DNA from: Desulfospira joergensenii DSM 10085
Lineage (GTDB): Bacteria; Desulfobacterota; Desulfobacteria; Desulfobacterales; Desulfobacteraceae
Assembly: GCF_000420085.1 (NCBI RefSeq)
Contig: NZ_ATUG01000003.1
Coordinates: forward strand, 1-64,000
DNA length: 64,000 nt
Direction: 5' to 3'
Both the position numbers and the translations under genes were made by a program. The notes beneath the pieces were generated by a model. The model was given only the letters and a program-made list of their open reading frames with translations. It ran no database searches and was not told the DNA's origin. Position 1 is the stretch's first letter, and each line of letters begins with the position of its first letter. Shown here one piece after another: positions 24,914 through 34,125 of the stretch.

Positions 24914-26464
24914 GTGGGAAAGATCTTTAAAAAGACCTCCCAGGTGAGCGGACTGACCCTGGTCAGCCGGATCATGGGGCTGGCAAGGGATGTTCTGATT
25001 GCCTCGGTTTTCGGGGCCTCCCTGCAGAGCGACGCCTTTTTCATGGTCTTCCGTCCCTTTGACCTGATGCGGAAGATGTTTTCCGACGGCATCATGAGTA
25101 TCTCCTTTGTCCCCGTATTTTCAAGGTACCTGGAACAGGACCGGCCTGACCAGGCCCGGGCCATGTTCATGTCGGCCCTGGCCCTGATCTCCTTTGTATC
25201 GGTTCTTTTGGTTTTGGCCGGAATCCTGCTGGCGCCTTTTCTCTTCGGCCGGGTCGCTCCCGGATTTACAGGAAATCCCTATCTCTTTAATCTAACGGTT
25301 GTCCTGGTAAAGATCATGATGCCCTATTTGATCTTTGTCATGCTGATTTCCTTGAGCATGGGGGTGTTGAACTCCTTTGGCAATTTTTATGTTTCAGCGG
25401 CCACACCCATTCTCTTCAATCTGGTGGTGATTCTGTTTACCCTGCTGGCAGCCGGTCTTTTTGAGGCAGACATCCGGGTACTGGCAACAGGCGTTTTTGC
25501 GGGAGGACTTGTCCAGCTCTGTTTCCAGGTTCCCTTTATACTGAAAAGACTGAAGCCCTCTCTCAGGGATTTTTGTCTTCTGCACCCCGGATTTGTCCGT
25601 GCGGGCAAAGCAACCCTTCCCGCAATGGTCGGGGCCGCCTCTTTTCAGGTCAATGTAATGGTGGCCTCTTTTTTTGCCTCCTCTCTCTCCGAGGGAAGTG
25701 TTTCCTACATCTACTATTCAGACAGACTGGTTCAGTTTCCCCTGGCCCTTTTGGGGGGAGCCTTTTCAGCCGTTCTCCTGCCCACCCTCTCCAGGAAAGC
25801 GGTTTCCGGCAGCCCCGATGAGATCTCCAAGATCTTTGAAGACGGGATCCGGCTGGTGCTTTTCATGACCATTCCGGCCATGGCCGGGCTTATGTCCCTC
25901 AGCCGGCCCCTGGTTACTCTTTTTTTTGACCAGGGGGCCTTTGGCCCGGAGGCGGCACGGCATACGGCGGCCTGTCTGTCGTACCTTGCCCTGGGGCTGT
26001 GGGCCTTTGCCGGCACCCGGCTCTTTGTTACCCTTCACTATGCACTTTCCAATGTCCGGCTTCCCTTTGCTGCAGGTATGGTCTCCATGACGGTCAACGC
26101 GCTGCTCTGTCTTTCCCTGATCAAGCCCATGGGATTTCAGGGACTTGCCCTGGCGGTTTCCCTTTCCGGTTCAGCCGGATTTGTCCTGCTCTTTGTCTGG
26201 CTTCCCAAAGGGCTGTGTTTGTCCAGAATGAGGATTTTTGTTTCCGCTTGCAGGGCCATTCTCCTCTCTGGTATAATGATAATTCCCGTTTGCTGGGCTG
26301 CCGGCCTGCTCAGGGATGTCGAGACCATGGGCAGACTTGGGTTCGGGATGGGTGTAACGGCCTGTGTCTTTCTGGGTGTTCTGGTTTTTGGGGGGCTTGC
26401 CCTTGGGGCAGCCGGCCCGGAAGTCCGGCTGGCAAAAAAATGGATAAAGCATAAACATCAATGA
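24914..26464 (+). CDS. murJ: Lipid II flippase MurJ
   Basis: A 516-aa MOP-superfamily membrane protein with about 14 hydrophobic helices. The N-terminus (SGLTLVSRIMGLARDVLIASVFGAS..SDAFF) and GSVSYIYYSDRLVQFPLALLG are typical MurJ/MviN blocks including conserved Arg residues of the central cavity. It moves lipid II across the inner membrane for peptidoglycan synthesis. The start is GTG with a weak AAGG site. The TGA overlaps the ATG of the next gene. Confidence 0.95.
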   Translation: MGKIFKKTSQVSGLTLVSRIMGLARDVLIASVFGASLQSDAFFMVFRPFDLMRKMFSDGIMSISFVPVFSRYLEQDRPDQARAMFMSALALISFVSVLLVLAGILLAPFLFGRVAPGFTGNPYLFNLTVVLVKIMMPYLIFVMLISLSMGVLNSFGNFYVSAATPILFNLVVILFTLLAAGLFEADIRVLATGVFAGGLVQLCFQVPFILKRLKPSLRDFCLLHPGFVRAGKATLPAMVGAASFQVNVMVASFFASSLSEGSVSYIYYSDRLVQFPLALLGGAFSAVLLPTLSRKAVSGSPDEISKIFEDGIRLVLFMTIPAMAGLMSLSRPLVTLFFDQGAFGPEAARHTAACLSYLALGLWAFAGTRLFVTLHYALSNVRLPFAAGMVSMTVNALLCLSLIKPMGFQGLALAVSLSGSAGFVLLFVWLPKGLCLSRMRIFVSACRAILLSGIMIIPVCWAAGLLRDVETMGRLGFGMGVTACVFLGVLVFGGLALGAAGPEVRLAKKWIKHKHQ

Positions 26465-26763
26465 CCGTACTTGAAAAAATCGGATTTTATCTGACCGTTG
26501 TACTGATCCTCCTGCTGCTTTTCCTGATCTTTTTTTCCAGGAACGGGATTCTGGATTATCAGGAATTAAAGGCAAAGGAAGCGGGTGTAACCGCAAGGAT
26601 ATCCGCGGTGGAAAAGGAAAACAAACAGCTTGAACGCCAGATTAACAGCCTGAGAAACGATATCGAGTATATCAAGCACCTGGCCAAGCATGAACATGAA
26701 ATGGTTGAACAGGGAGAGTTGATTTTCAAAAGCAAACCTGAAAAAAAGGACAAGACCCAATGA
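26461..26763 (+). CDS. FtsB/DivIC-like septum formation initiator
   Basis: A 100-aa bitopic membrane protein: one N-terminal transmembrane helix (residues ~7-26) followed by a coiled coil (KAKEAGVTARISAVEKENKQLERQ pattern, Leu/Ile heptads) ending in a charged tail. This is the FtsB/DivIC layout; in E. coli FtsB joins FtsL and FtsQ in the divisome. It overlaps murJ by ATGA and the next gene by ATGA, so all three are translationally coupled. The family call rests on architecture. Confidence 0.7.
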   Translation: MTVLEKIGFYLTVVLILLLLFLIFFSRNGILDYQELKAKEAGVTARISAVEKENKQLERQINSLRNDIEYIKHLAKHEHEMVEQGELIFKSKPEKKDKTQ

Positions 26764-27053
26764 ATCAGGAATTTATGACCATGGAAATGGCAAAGGTCTA
26801 TGAAAATCAGGGTCACTACCAGGAGGCCCTGGATATTTATCAAAGCCTTGCCGATTTAAATGACCATGATTCCGGAGCAAAAATCCGGGAGGCAATCGCA
26901 CGGGTGGAGGCGGCCCAGGCAAATCCCCCCAAAGCCGTGGTGAATGAATCCGACCCTGGGAAAAGGATCCAAGATCTTCTGGAACAATGGCTGCGGCTTT
27001 TGATTTTAAAAAAAAGGCTGGGCCTGTTCCGGAAAATCAAGGCCCGGTTTTGA
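26760..27053 (+). CDS. Small TPR-like protein
   Basis: 97 aa. The N-terminal 35 residues form one TPR-like helix pair (MAKVYENQGHYQEALDIYQSLA), then a helical, basic C-terminal half (WLRLLILKKRLGLFRKIKARF) that could sit on a membrane surface. It overlaps the FtsB-like gene by four bases. A cell-division or envelope role is suggested by context only. Confidence 0.65.
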   Translation: MNQEFMTMEMAKVYENQGHYQEALDIYQSLADLNDHDSGAKIREAIARVEAAQANPPKAVVNESDPGKRIQDLLEQWLRLLILKKRLGLFRKIKARF

Positions 27054-27077
27054 ACCCGATTTCATAAGATCCATGTG

Positions 27078-27572
27078 ATGCCGGCAAAAAAGAATATTCT
27101 GGGAGTTGTACTGCTTCTGGCCCTTTCCCTCTTCCTCGGGCTGGGAATGAACTATCTTTCCCCGTCGGGAATCGCCCTGGTCGGACAATGGAACACCGAA
27201 AAGGGCGTGGTCTCGGCCCGGGCCAGGGATGATGCGGTTCATGGGGATATTGAAATCAACAATCCCATGGAAGTCCGCAGGATTGTGACCCAAAAGGAGA
27301 TGATGATTCTGGATGTCAGGCCGGCCTTTGTCTACGAAGAAGGCCATCTTCCCGGGGCCTATTCCTTTCCCCTGGATGAGTTTGACGACCTTCTGGATCA
27401 ACTTCTGAAGCTGGTGAAAAGGGATACGCCCATCCTGGTCTATTGCAGCGGATTCCAATGCACAGACAGCCACACCTTTGCATCCCGGCTCATGGACCTT
27501 CAATTCTCCCGGGTCCGGGTCTTTGCCGGGGGATTTGCCCAATGGCAGGAAATGGGGTTTGAAATTGAATAG
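27078..27572 (+). CDS. Membrane-anchored rhodanese-like protein
   Basis: 164 aa. An N-terminal hydrophobic helix (GVVLLLALSLFLGLGM) anchors or exports the protein; residues ~70-160 are a rhodanese domain with DVRPAFVYEEGHLPGA and the active-site loop YCSGFQC, giving the catalytic Cys. It probably transfers sulfane sulfur in the periplasm. I start at the ATG one codon after a GTG. It is followed after 16 bases by a DoxX/MauE-type membrane gene, a recurrent pairing. Confidence 0.85.
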   Translation: MPAKKNILGVVLLLALSLFLGLGMNYLSPSGIALVGQWNTEKGVVSARARDDAVHGDIEINNPMEVRRIVTQKEMMILDVRPAFVYEEGHLPGAYSFPLDEFDDLLDQLLKLVKRDTPILVYCSGFQCTDSHTFASRLMDLQFSRVRVFAGGFAQWQEMGFEIE

Positions 27573-27588
27573 TCTATCCGGGAAAAAT

Positions 27589-28023
27589 ATGCTGCTCTGG
27601 CTGATCCGCCTGGTTCTGGGGCTCACCTTTATCTATGCCAGCCTGCACAAGATCCTCCATCCGGCGGACTTTGCCAGGATCCTCTACGGGTACGATATCT
27701 TTCCGGAGGCCGTGATCAATATCCTGGCCATCTGGGTCCCCTTTCTGGAGCTTGTGGCCGGCACCTGCCTGATCCTCGGTTTTTTCCCGGCATCGGCCCT
27801 GCTCATCATCAATGCATTGCTTCTGGGTTTTGTTCTGGTGGTCGGGTTTAACCTGATCCGGGGCCATGAGTTTGACTGCGGCTGTTTTTCCCTGGCAGCC
27901 CGGTCAGAGCCCTTGTCTGCGGTCTGGCTCCTGGTGAGGGATCTTGTTCTTCTGGCGGCAGGCACCTTTTTGTACAGGCACCTTCCCGCCCTCCCGGGGC
28001 TGATCCGGACCCGGTCCTCCTGA
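27589..28023 (+). CDS. DoxX/MauE-family membrane protein
   Basis: 144 aa, four transmembrane helices (WLIRLVLGLTFIYAS, AIWVPFLELVAGTCLIL, ALLIINALLLGFVLVVG, LLVRDLVLLAAG). FDCGCFS between helices 3 and 4 is the Cys pair typical of MauE-like proteins, implying redox chemistry of thiols. I start at ATG 27589 with GGGAAA upstream; the longer frame overlaps the rhodanese. Together the pair may handle sulfur or disulfides at the membrane. Confidence 0.8.
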   Translation: MLLWLIRLVLGLTFIYASLHKILHPADFARILYGYDIFPEAVINILAIWVPFLELVAGTCLILGFFPASALLIINALLLGFVLVVGFNLIRGHEFDCGCFSLAARSEPLSAVWLLVRDLVLLAAGTFLYRHLPALPGLIRTRSS

Positions 28024-28027
28024 TCTT

Positions 28028-28894
28028 CTATTGTTCCCGGACGATACGGAATCCCAGGCTGTTGCGGACGGCAATGGGTTTGTAGTAACTTCGATAGGCG
28101 CATCTCTGGTACTTGCCGTTCTGGTACCAGCCCCCGCCCCGGATGACCCTGTGGTTTCCGGTCCGGCTTAAGGGATCCACGATATTCTCCTTATAGGTAT
28201 CCGTGACCACACCCACCCGGGCCCTTAAAATATCCCGCCATTTGCAGGCATCCTGGACCCACTCCTGGACATTGCCATGCATGTCAAAAAGCCCCCAGCG
28301 GTTGGGCTTCAGGGTCTTGACCGGATGGGGTTTGAAATCCCTGGCAGGCCCCTGGAGTCCGGAGTTATAGCAGTACCAGGCTGTGTCCTTGAGGGCCGGG
28401 TCCGGTTCTGTGCAGGAAAAATTGGTGATGGGGCCGGTGGCAAAGGCCGTGGTGGCCCCGGCCCTGCAGGCGTACTCCCATTCGGCTTCCGTGGGAAGCC
28501 GGTACTTTCGGGTCCCTTCCATTTGATTGAGAAATGAGATGAACTGCACGGCCTCATTCCAGGTCACCGAGTCCACGGGATAGGTATTGCCCAGTTTAAA
28601 GGCCGAGGGATTGGGGGAGACCAGTTTGTTCCACTGCCCCTGGGTCACCTCTGTTTCCCCCATGTAAAAGCTTTTCGAGATGGTCACCTTGTGCTGCTGC
28701 TCATTCCAGTTCCTGCCCGGTTCCGAGGTGGGGCTTCCCATGATGAAACTGCCCGCCGGAATCCGGACAAACCGCATACCCAGCCTATTGGTAATGATGT
28801 CCTGGGCTTTTGCGGAATAAGGAGAAACAAGACCCGCTGCCACAAGGGATATGCTGAAAACCAGAGCCGGGATGAGCTTGAATAGGGATTTCAT
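28028..28894 (-). CDS. Exported FGE/SUMF1-fold protein
   Basis: 288 aa with a signal peptide (to about YSAKA). The body is a formylglycine-generating-enzyme sulfatase domain: LGMRFVRIPAGSFIMGS, PVDSVTWNEA, YRLPTEAEWEYACRAG, WGLFDMHGNVQEWVQD, RVIRGGGW and SLGFRIV. In human FGE two catalytic Cys are five residues apart; here only the second (QRCAYR) is present, so cofactor-type sulfatase activation is unlikely. The ATG at 28894 has AGGA eight bases upstream; a longer frame adds 19 residues. It converges on the DoxX gene with four bases between. Confidence 0.88.
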   Translation of the reverse strand: MKSLFKLIPALVFSISLVAAGLVSPYSAKAQDIITNRLGMRFVRIPAGSFIMGSPTSEPGRNWNEQQHKVTISKSFYMGETEVTQGQWNKLVSPNPSAFKLGNTYPVDSVTWNEAVQFISFLNQMEGTRKYRLPTEAEWEYACRAGATTAFATGPITNFSCTEPDPALKDTAWYCYNSGLQGPARDFKPHPVKTLKPNRWGLFDMHGNVQEWVQDACKWRDILRARVGVVTDTYKENIVDPLSRTGNHRVIRGGGWYQNGKYQRCAYRSYYKPIAVRNSLGFRIVREQ

Positions 28895-29453
28895 AAGGTG
28901 TTCCTGATTTATGATGACCGTTAATTTTGAGTTCCTGAAGAACTCTAACACACTCCCGGCCCGGTGTTCAATAGGTTCCCATCAATAACCGGGTTTGTCG
29001 ACACAGACCCCATGTTTTGGTCTGAAGATAGATCTGTGGAGAGAAGCGAAGCGCCCGGCAATTCGGAAATCCGGCCGGGACGGGCCGCGGCTGCACAGAG
29101 TGAAAAATTCCTACAGCCTCGACCGATTATCAAATTTGGCATTGCACTGAAGGGGGAAAACTGTTCAAACAATTCCCCCTTTTAACCGCTCCATTCCATT
29201 AAGAGGCTGTACAGAATTCCACTCCATGTCTCCGCCGCAGCCCGTACCGGCCTCCACGATAAACCCAGCCTTTATCACACACCATTAAAAATGCTCCGGG
29301 TAAGTTGTTTTATATAGAAAGTTTTCTGTTGCTTTTTATGCTGGAGTAAGGATAATCTCCAATTAAATTGATTCTCGATTTATTTGAAACACAACAAAAC
29401 TTTTTGCGAATGATATCGCAGGAATATTTTTAATCTGAGCCTTAGGAATCCCC
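28895..29453. other. Intergenic stretch with an orphan terminator
   Basis: About 560 bases without a supportable gene. Two overlapping frames of ~75 codons on opposite strands have no ribosome site and no family resemblance. The right half becomes AT-rich toward the methyltransferase gene. A symmetric terminator lies at 29150-29183. Confidence 0.4.
29150..29183 (+). terminator. Symmetric intrinsic terminator
   Basis: AAGGGGGAA (29150-29158) and TTCCCCCTT (29173-29181) form a 9-bp stem with a 14-base loop, followed by TTT and preceded by AA, so it could act in both directions. No gene ends immediately beside it; the transcript it serves is not identified. Confidence 0.55.
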
Positions 29454-30257
29454 ATGAAAGATATGCCGTCAAAAATTCTCCGGAAGTTCGCCCCCAAACG
29501 TATTCACAGTCTGTCAGATAATCAAACCTATCCTCAATTTTGCAGCCAGGCAAGCAGTGATGAATTGATATTCAACAATTTCAGACGGAGCCCAATATAT
29601 ACTGAGATTTTAGAGCATGTAACAGAGAAACTAGGATTGGAATATTTTAAAATTATATCTGATAATCCTGATTTTCTTCATTCAATGGCAGGGTTTAAAG
29701 AAAACGATAACTATGGGAATCCTGTAAAATATGATTATCCCGAGATTGGTATGATTTCACCATCGACCCTGCGGTATATTAAAGTGCTTTCAGACATACG
29801 CACACTCTTTGAAACCTTAGATGATTTCGATATTTGCGAGATAGGGGTCGGTTATGGTGGCCAGTGCAGAATTCTAAACTCTTATTATACACCTGAAACA
29901 TATTGTCTGGTCGACATTCAACCCGCATTGGCACTTGCTCAGAAATATTTAGATAACTTTCCAATTACATCAACATTATCCTACAGGACAATGGATCAGC
30001 TTGCCCAAGGAAATTATGATCTGGTAATCAGTAATTATGCTTTTACTGAACTTCCGCGTAAGATACAGGATGTATATATGGAGAAGATTATACTATGCTC
30101 CAAAAGAGGTTATATCACCTATAACGAAATCACACCGAAAGAATTCAAATCGTATAAAGCCGATGAGTTGGCTGCGATTATTCCGGGCGCACAGATTTTA
30201 GAGGAAAAGCCGCTCACGCACCCCACGAATTGTATAATAGTATGGGAAACAACATGA
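29454..30257 (+). CDS. SAM-dependent sugar O-methyltransferase-like protein
   Basis: 267 aa. The central Rossmann motif is CEIGVGYGGQCR (about residue 123-134), followed by YCLVDIQPAL and DLVISNYAFTELPR, matching the putative sugar O-methyltransferase family found in LPS and capsule loci. The ATG has AGGA eight bases before it. The gene is clearly more AT-rich than its neighbours and stands alone with long non-coding flanks, a sign of recent transfer. The acceptor sugar is unknown. Confidence 0.75.
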   Translation: MKDMPSKILRKFAPKRIHSLSDNQTYPQFCSQASSDELIFNNFRRSPIYTEILEHVTEKLGLEYFKIISDNPDFLHSMAGFKENDNYGNPVKYDYPEIGMISPSTLRYIKVLSDIRTLFETLDDFDICEIGVGYGGQCRILNSYYTPETYCLVDIQPALALAQKYLDNFPITSTLSYRTMDQLAQGNYDLVISNYAFTELPRKIQDVYMEKIILCSKRGYITYNEITPKEFKSYKADELAAIIPGAQILEEKPLTHPTNCIIVWETT

Positions 30258-30580
30258 CACCCTCTATAAATCTCGAAAGGAGTGTTTGGAAAATATATAT
30301 CTGCATCGATGTACAGTTATCTCAAGGTTTAAATCCGTGCGATTGATCTCGTCCAAAAAGGGATCCTATTCTCACTGATAATTGTTCTCGCTTTTTATCC
30401 TTCTTTTATATAAATCCAATCCACCCAATCATTGACAAGACCCCCTGCCTGTGATAAGAGAATCAGGTTTACAGCCATGTCGGCTGAAAAGGATGAGATG
30501 ACACCAAAGAAACCGTGGAAAGGATAGGCGGTTCCTTTGATTTTAATAAATTCAACCCAGAGGATTTAGGACAAAAAATT
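30258..30580. other. Intergenic region before the PxxKW gene
   Basis: AT-rich with no gene. TTGACA (30432-30437) and TAAGAG (30455-30460) 17 bases apart are a plausible promoter, and a small CAGCC/GGCTG hairpin follows near 30475. A GTG-started extension of the next frame passes through here but is not conserved-looking. Confidence 0.4.
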
Positions 30581-30853
30581 ATGATTTGCACAACTGTCAG
30601 AGAAGGTGACGACTGCGTATTTATGACGGCTGCCGGATGCAGCTATAATGAAGGCAACTGCCTTCCCATCGTGGACGAGTGCATGGGATGCCAGAGGTCT
30701 GCGGAGTATCCCACCGGCAACTATTGCGCCGCCGCTCCGGACCCCTCCCTGAAATGGAAAAACGGCAATTGCAATATGGCTACCCACGTCAAAACCGTTA
30801 CGGAAACCAAAAAGCAGAAGATCAATCCGATCAAGGCGTCCAAGAGAAGATAG
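30581..30853 (+). CDS. PxxKW-family cysteine-rich protein
   Basis: 90 aa with eight Cys (positions 3, 12, 20, 27, 34, 37, 49, 65) and the naming motif P-S-L-K-W at 55-59, then NGNCNMATHVK. This small family is characteristic of deltaproteobacterial sulfate reducers; its function is unknown, but the Cys spacing suggests metal or Fe-S binding. I start at ATG 30581, where the conserved MICTTVR begins, with AGGA ten bases upstream. A strong terminator follows at 30878. Confidence 0.85.
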   Translation: MICTTVREGDDCVFMTAAGCSYNEGNCLPIVDECMGCQRSAEYPTGNYCAAAPDPSLKWKNGNCNMATHVKTVTETKKQKINPIKASKRR

Positions 30854-30877
30854 ATTACCCAGTTTTTTCAACATCAG

Positions 30878-30922
30878 ACTCTGCGGTTTCTGCTTCATGT
30901 AGGATCGCAGAGTTTTTGTTTT
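30878..30922 (+). terminator. Intrinsic terminator after the PxxKW gene
   Basis: ACTCTGCG (30878-30885) pairs perfectly with CGCAGAGT (30906-30913), followed by TTTTTGTTTT. It isolates the PxxKW gene from the aminotransferase downstream. Confidence 0.75.
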
Positions 30923-30986
30923 CAGACGGGTTGTCCGGATTTTCAATTTTATAATAGTACCCATTGTTTTCAAGAAAGGTTCAAAG

Positions 30987-32300
30987 ATGAACGCCATTGC
31001 TCAAGAACTCAACACCGTTATCCAGGATTCCAACCCCCATGTCTATGAGATGCTTTCAGACATGGGCAAGGCTCTTTTCTTTCCCAAGGGCATCTTGAGC
31101 CAGAGTGCCGAAGCCAAGGAAAAAGCCGGCCGCATCAATGCCACCATCGGAATTGCCAAGGAGGGGAATTCCGTTCTAAGCCTCTCCTCGGTGACCCAGT
31201 ATATTCAGGGGATCACCCCGGATGAATACCTGCCCTATGCCCCGTCCTTCGGTATCCCGGCACTCAGGGAAAAATGGAAGCAGGATCTTTACAAAAAGAA
31301 CCCGTCGCTGGAGGGCAGGAGCATTACCCTGCCGGTGGTGACCTCGGGCATCACCCACGGGGTCAGCATTTTGTCGGACATGTGGGTAAATAAAGGGGAT
31401 GTCATTGTCCTGCCCGACATGATGTGGGGCAATTACAATATGACCTTCTGTGTCCGGAATGGAGCCAGGATCGTTCATTTCAAGGCCTATGATGAGGGTC
31501 TGACCCGGTTCAACCTGGACTCCTTTGAATCGGTGATGCGGGAGCAGGCAGAAAAAAACGACAAGATCATCACCATTCTCAATTTTCCCCACAATCCCAG
31601 CGGATACACCCTGAGCCGGGAAGAGGCCGACAGGGTGGCCGCCATCCTCATGGACATCGCCAAAGGGGGCACCAATGTGGTGGCTGCATGTGACGATGCC
31701 TATTTCGGGCTCTTCTTTGAAGAGGAGACTTCCAAGGAATCTTTGTTTGCAAAGATCGCAGGCAGGGAAAAACGGCTTCTGGCCGTGAAACTGGACGGGG
31801 CCACCAAAGAAGATTATGTCTGGGGCTTCCGGACCGGGTTTGTCACCTATGGGATCTGTGCGGAAAAAAATGTGGAAGAGGCCGGCCTGGCCCTGGAAAA
31901 GAAGACGGCCGGCTGCATCCGGGGCAATATCTCCAATTGCTCCCATTTAAGCCAGTCCATCCTGCTCAAATCCATGGCCGATCCCAGGTATGACAGCCTT
32001 AAGGCCGAGAAGTTCGAATTGCTCAAGGCCAGGGCCATGAAGATGAAAGAGGTGTTAAAGGACCCCAAATACCGGGAGGGCTTTGAGGTATACCCGTTTA
32101 ACTCGGGATATTTCATGTGCATCCGGATCAAGGGGGTGGATGCGGAAAAATTGCGGATTCATCTCCTGGATCAATACGGGGTCGGTCTCATCTCCATGGG
32201 GGATGAGAACATCCGGGTGGCTTTTTCCTGCCTGGAAGAAAAAGACGTTTCCACTCTGTTCGATACAATTTTGACCGGAATCAAGGATCTTCGCAGCTGA
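30987..32300 (+). CDS. Class I/II PLP-dependent aminotransferase
   Basis: 437 aa, fold-type I aminotransferase. Seen: TSGITHGVSIL for cofactor phosphate contacts, an Asn/Pro turn in NFPHNPSGYTLS, the CDDAYFG Asp-x-x-Tyr, and a probable PLP lysine in KLDGATKEDYVWGFRTG. The C-terminus has the substrate-binding Arg region (ENIRVAFS). AAAGG precedes the ATG. The substrate cannot be told; it resembles the aspartate/tyrosine aminotransferase superfamily. A ClC channel gene follows after seven bases. Confidence 0.88.
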   Translation: MNAIAQELNTVIQDSNPHVYEMLSDMGKALFFPKGILSQSAEAKEKAGRINATIGIAKEGNSVLSLSSVTQYIQGITPDEYLPYAPSFGIPALREKWKQDLYKKNPSLEGRSITLPVVTSGITHGVSILSDMWVNKGDVIVLPDMMWGNYNMTFCVRNGARIVHFKAYDEGLTRFNLDSFESVMREQAEKNDKIITILNFPHNPSGYTLSREEADRVAAILMDIAKGGTNVVAACDDAYFGLFFEEETSKESLFAKIAGREKRLLAVKLDGATKEDYVWGFRTGFVTYGICAEKNVEEAGLALEKKTAGCIRGNISNCSHLSQSILLKSMADPRYDSLKAEKFELLKARAMKMKEVLKDPKYREGFEVYPFNSGYFMCIRIKGVDAEKLRIHLLDQYGVGLISMGDENIRVAFSCLEEKDVSTLFDTILTGIKDLRS

Positions 32301-32307
32301 TGACAAC

Positions 32308-34125
32308 ATGAGCCTTAAAAAACAATTCGACTCCCTGGACATTGCCCTGGCCGGAAGATGGCTGTTTTACTTTGTTTTGATCGGTGTCATTGCCGGTGCC
32401 GGTGCCGTGCTTTTTCATTATCTGTGCGGCCTTGGCATGCATTATTTCCTGGATCTTATGGCCGGATACCGTCCCAATCCTCCTGCAGGGGAACATCTGC
32501 TCCTGCCCCACACCGACACTCCTTTCAATCGATGGATCCTCCTGGTTCTCCCGGCCCTTGGCGGTATTGTCTCGGGCTGGCTGGTCTATACCTTTGCCCC
32601 GGAAGCCGAGGGGCATGGTACCGATGCTGCCATTGACGCTTACCACCACAAGGGAGGCAGGATCAGAAGCCGGATTCCCTTTATCAAGACCATTGCCTCC
32701 ACCATCACCCTGACCACGGGCGGGTCCGGGGGCAGGGAAGGGCCCATTGCCCAGATCGGGGCGGGATTCGGATCTTTTCTGGCCACCCGGTTCAATCTCT
32801 CTGAAAGGGAACGAAGGATCATGATGGCCGCCGGGATCGGCGCCGGTGTAGGCAGTATCTTCAGGGCTCCCCTGGCCGGGGCTCTTTTTGCCGCAGAAGT
32901 GCTCTACCGGGATCCGGATTTTGAGTCCGAGGTCATTATCCCGGCCGGGATCTCTTCGGTGGTGGCCTATTGCATCTTCTGCCTGGTATTTGGGTGGGGC
33001 TCGCTTTTTGATTCTCCGGGGTTTAAATTCCAGAATCCCCTGGAGCTTGGACCCTATATGGTTCTTGCCGGGGTTCTGGTGGTTACCGGAGCCCTCTATG
33101 TAAAAGTCTTCTACGGGGTTGTCGACATCTTCCACCGCTGGAAGATCCCCAATCATATCAAGCCGGCCATCGGGGGGCTTTTGACCGGGATCATCGGATT
33201 TTTCCTGCCCTATACCCTGGCCTTTGGATACGGCATGGCCCAGGACGCCATATTCAACAAATTGGCCATATCCACCCTCATTGCCCTGGCCCTGGGAAAG
33301 ATCTTTACCACTGCCTTTTCCATCGGGTCGGGCGGTTCAGGCGGGGTATTCGGCCCTTCCGTCGTCATCGGCGGGGCCATGGGCGGGGCCGTGGGCAAGA
33401 TCTTTCACCTGCTCATTCCTTCGGTGGTGGCCACCCCCGGATCCTTTGTCATCGTGGGGATGGCCGGATTTTTTACGGCGGTTTCCAACACCCCGATTTC
33501 CACGATTATCTTTGTCAGTGAGATGACCAACTCCTATCATCTGCTGCTGCCCAGTCTGCTGGTCTGTTCCCTGTGTTATCTTCTGGCCCAGCGCTGGACC
33601 CTGTATGAAAATCAGGTCAAATCGAGGATCGATTCTCCGGCCCATGCCGGGGAATTCATGATGGACATCCTCCAGACCATCAAGGTGGAAAATCTGAGCC
33701 ATCTGATCAAGGATGTCCGATGTGTGAACGAGAACCTTCCTTTCAGTGAGTTTAAAAAGATCTTCCAGACCACCAAGCAGCACTATTTCCCGGTGATGAA
33801 CGCAGAGGGACGGTTTACCGGTATCTTTTCATCCACGGATATAAGGGAGGTCATCTTTACCGTGCATATTGAGGATCTGGTGGTCATGAAGGACATCATG
33901 ATCTCCAATCTGATCACCACCCATCCCGGTGAAGATCTGAATACGGTTCTGTTCAAGCTCACCCAGAAAAATATCGATGCCCTGCCCGTGGTTATGGAGG
34001 ACAATCCGTCCGAATTTCTCGGGCTGATCTACCGGCGGGATATTATCGCCCATTACAATGCTCATATTCAGAAGATAAGGGAGAATGAGGAGGAGATTAC
34101 AATCGAGCCCCAGCCCGGTCAGTAA
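32308..34125 (+). CDS. ClC-type chloride channel/antiporter with CBS pair
   Basis: 605 aa. About ten membrane helices carry the ClC motifs GSGGREGP (with the gating Glu) and a GSGGSGGVFGP segment near 33340; the first anion motif (usually GSGIP) is altered to GHGTD. Residues ~455-595 form two CBS domains (VNENLPFSEFKKIF...; SNLITTHPGEDLNTVL...), which in other ClC proteins bind adenine nucleotides. It exchanges chloride for protons or conducts chloride across the inner membrane. It overlaps the convergent truA by seven bases. Confidence 0.93.
   Translation: MSLKKQFDSLDIALAGRWLFYFVLIGVIAGAGAVLFHYLCGLGMHYFLDLMAGYRPNPPAGEHLLLPHTDTPFNRWILLVLPALGGIVSGWLVYTFAPEAEGHGTDAAIDAYHHKGGRIRSRIPFIKTIASTITLTTGGSGGREGPIAQIGAGFGSFLATRFNLSERERRIMMAAGIGAGVGSIFRAPLAGALFAAEVLYRDPDFESEVIIPAGISSVVAYCIFCLVFGWGSLFDSPGFKFQNPLELGPYMVLAGVLVVTGALYVKVFYGVVDIFHRWKIPNHIKPAIGGLLTGIIGFFLPYTLAFGYGMAQDAIFNKLAISTLIALALGKIFTTAFSIGSGGSGGVFGPSVVIGGAMGGAVGKIFHLLIPSVVATPGSFVIVGMAGFFTAVSNTPISTIIFVSEMTNSYHLLLPSLLVCSLCYLLAQRWTLYENQVKSRIDSPAHAGEFMMDILQTIKVENLSHLIKDVRCVNENLPFSEFKKIFQTTKQHYFPVMNAEGRFTGIFSSTDIREVIFTVHIEDLVVMKDIMISNLITTHPGEDLNTVLFKLTQKNIDALPVVMEDNPSEFLGLIYRRDIIAHYNAHIQKIRENEEEITIEPQPGQ

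Noticed and set aside
28964..29185. 73-codon frame before the methyltransferase gene
   Set aside because: There is no ribosome site; it runs into the terminator stem and overlaps an equally poor antisense frame.
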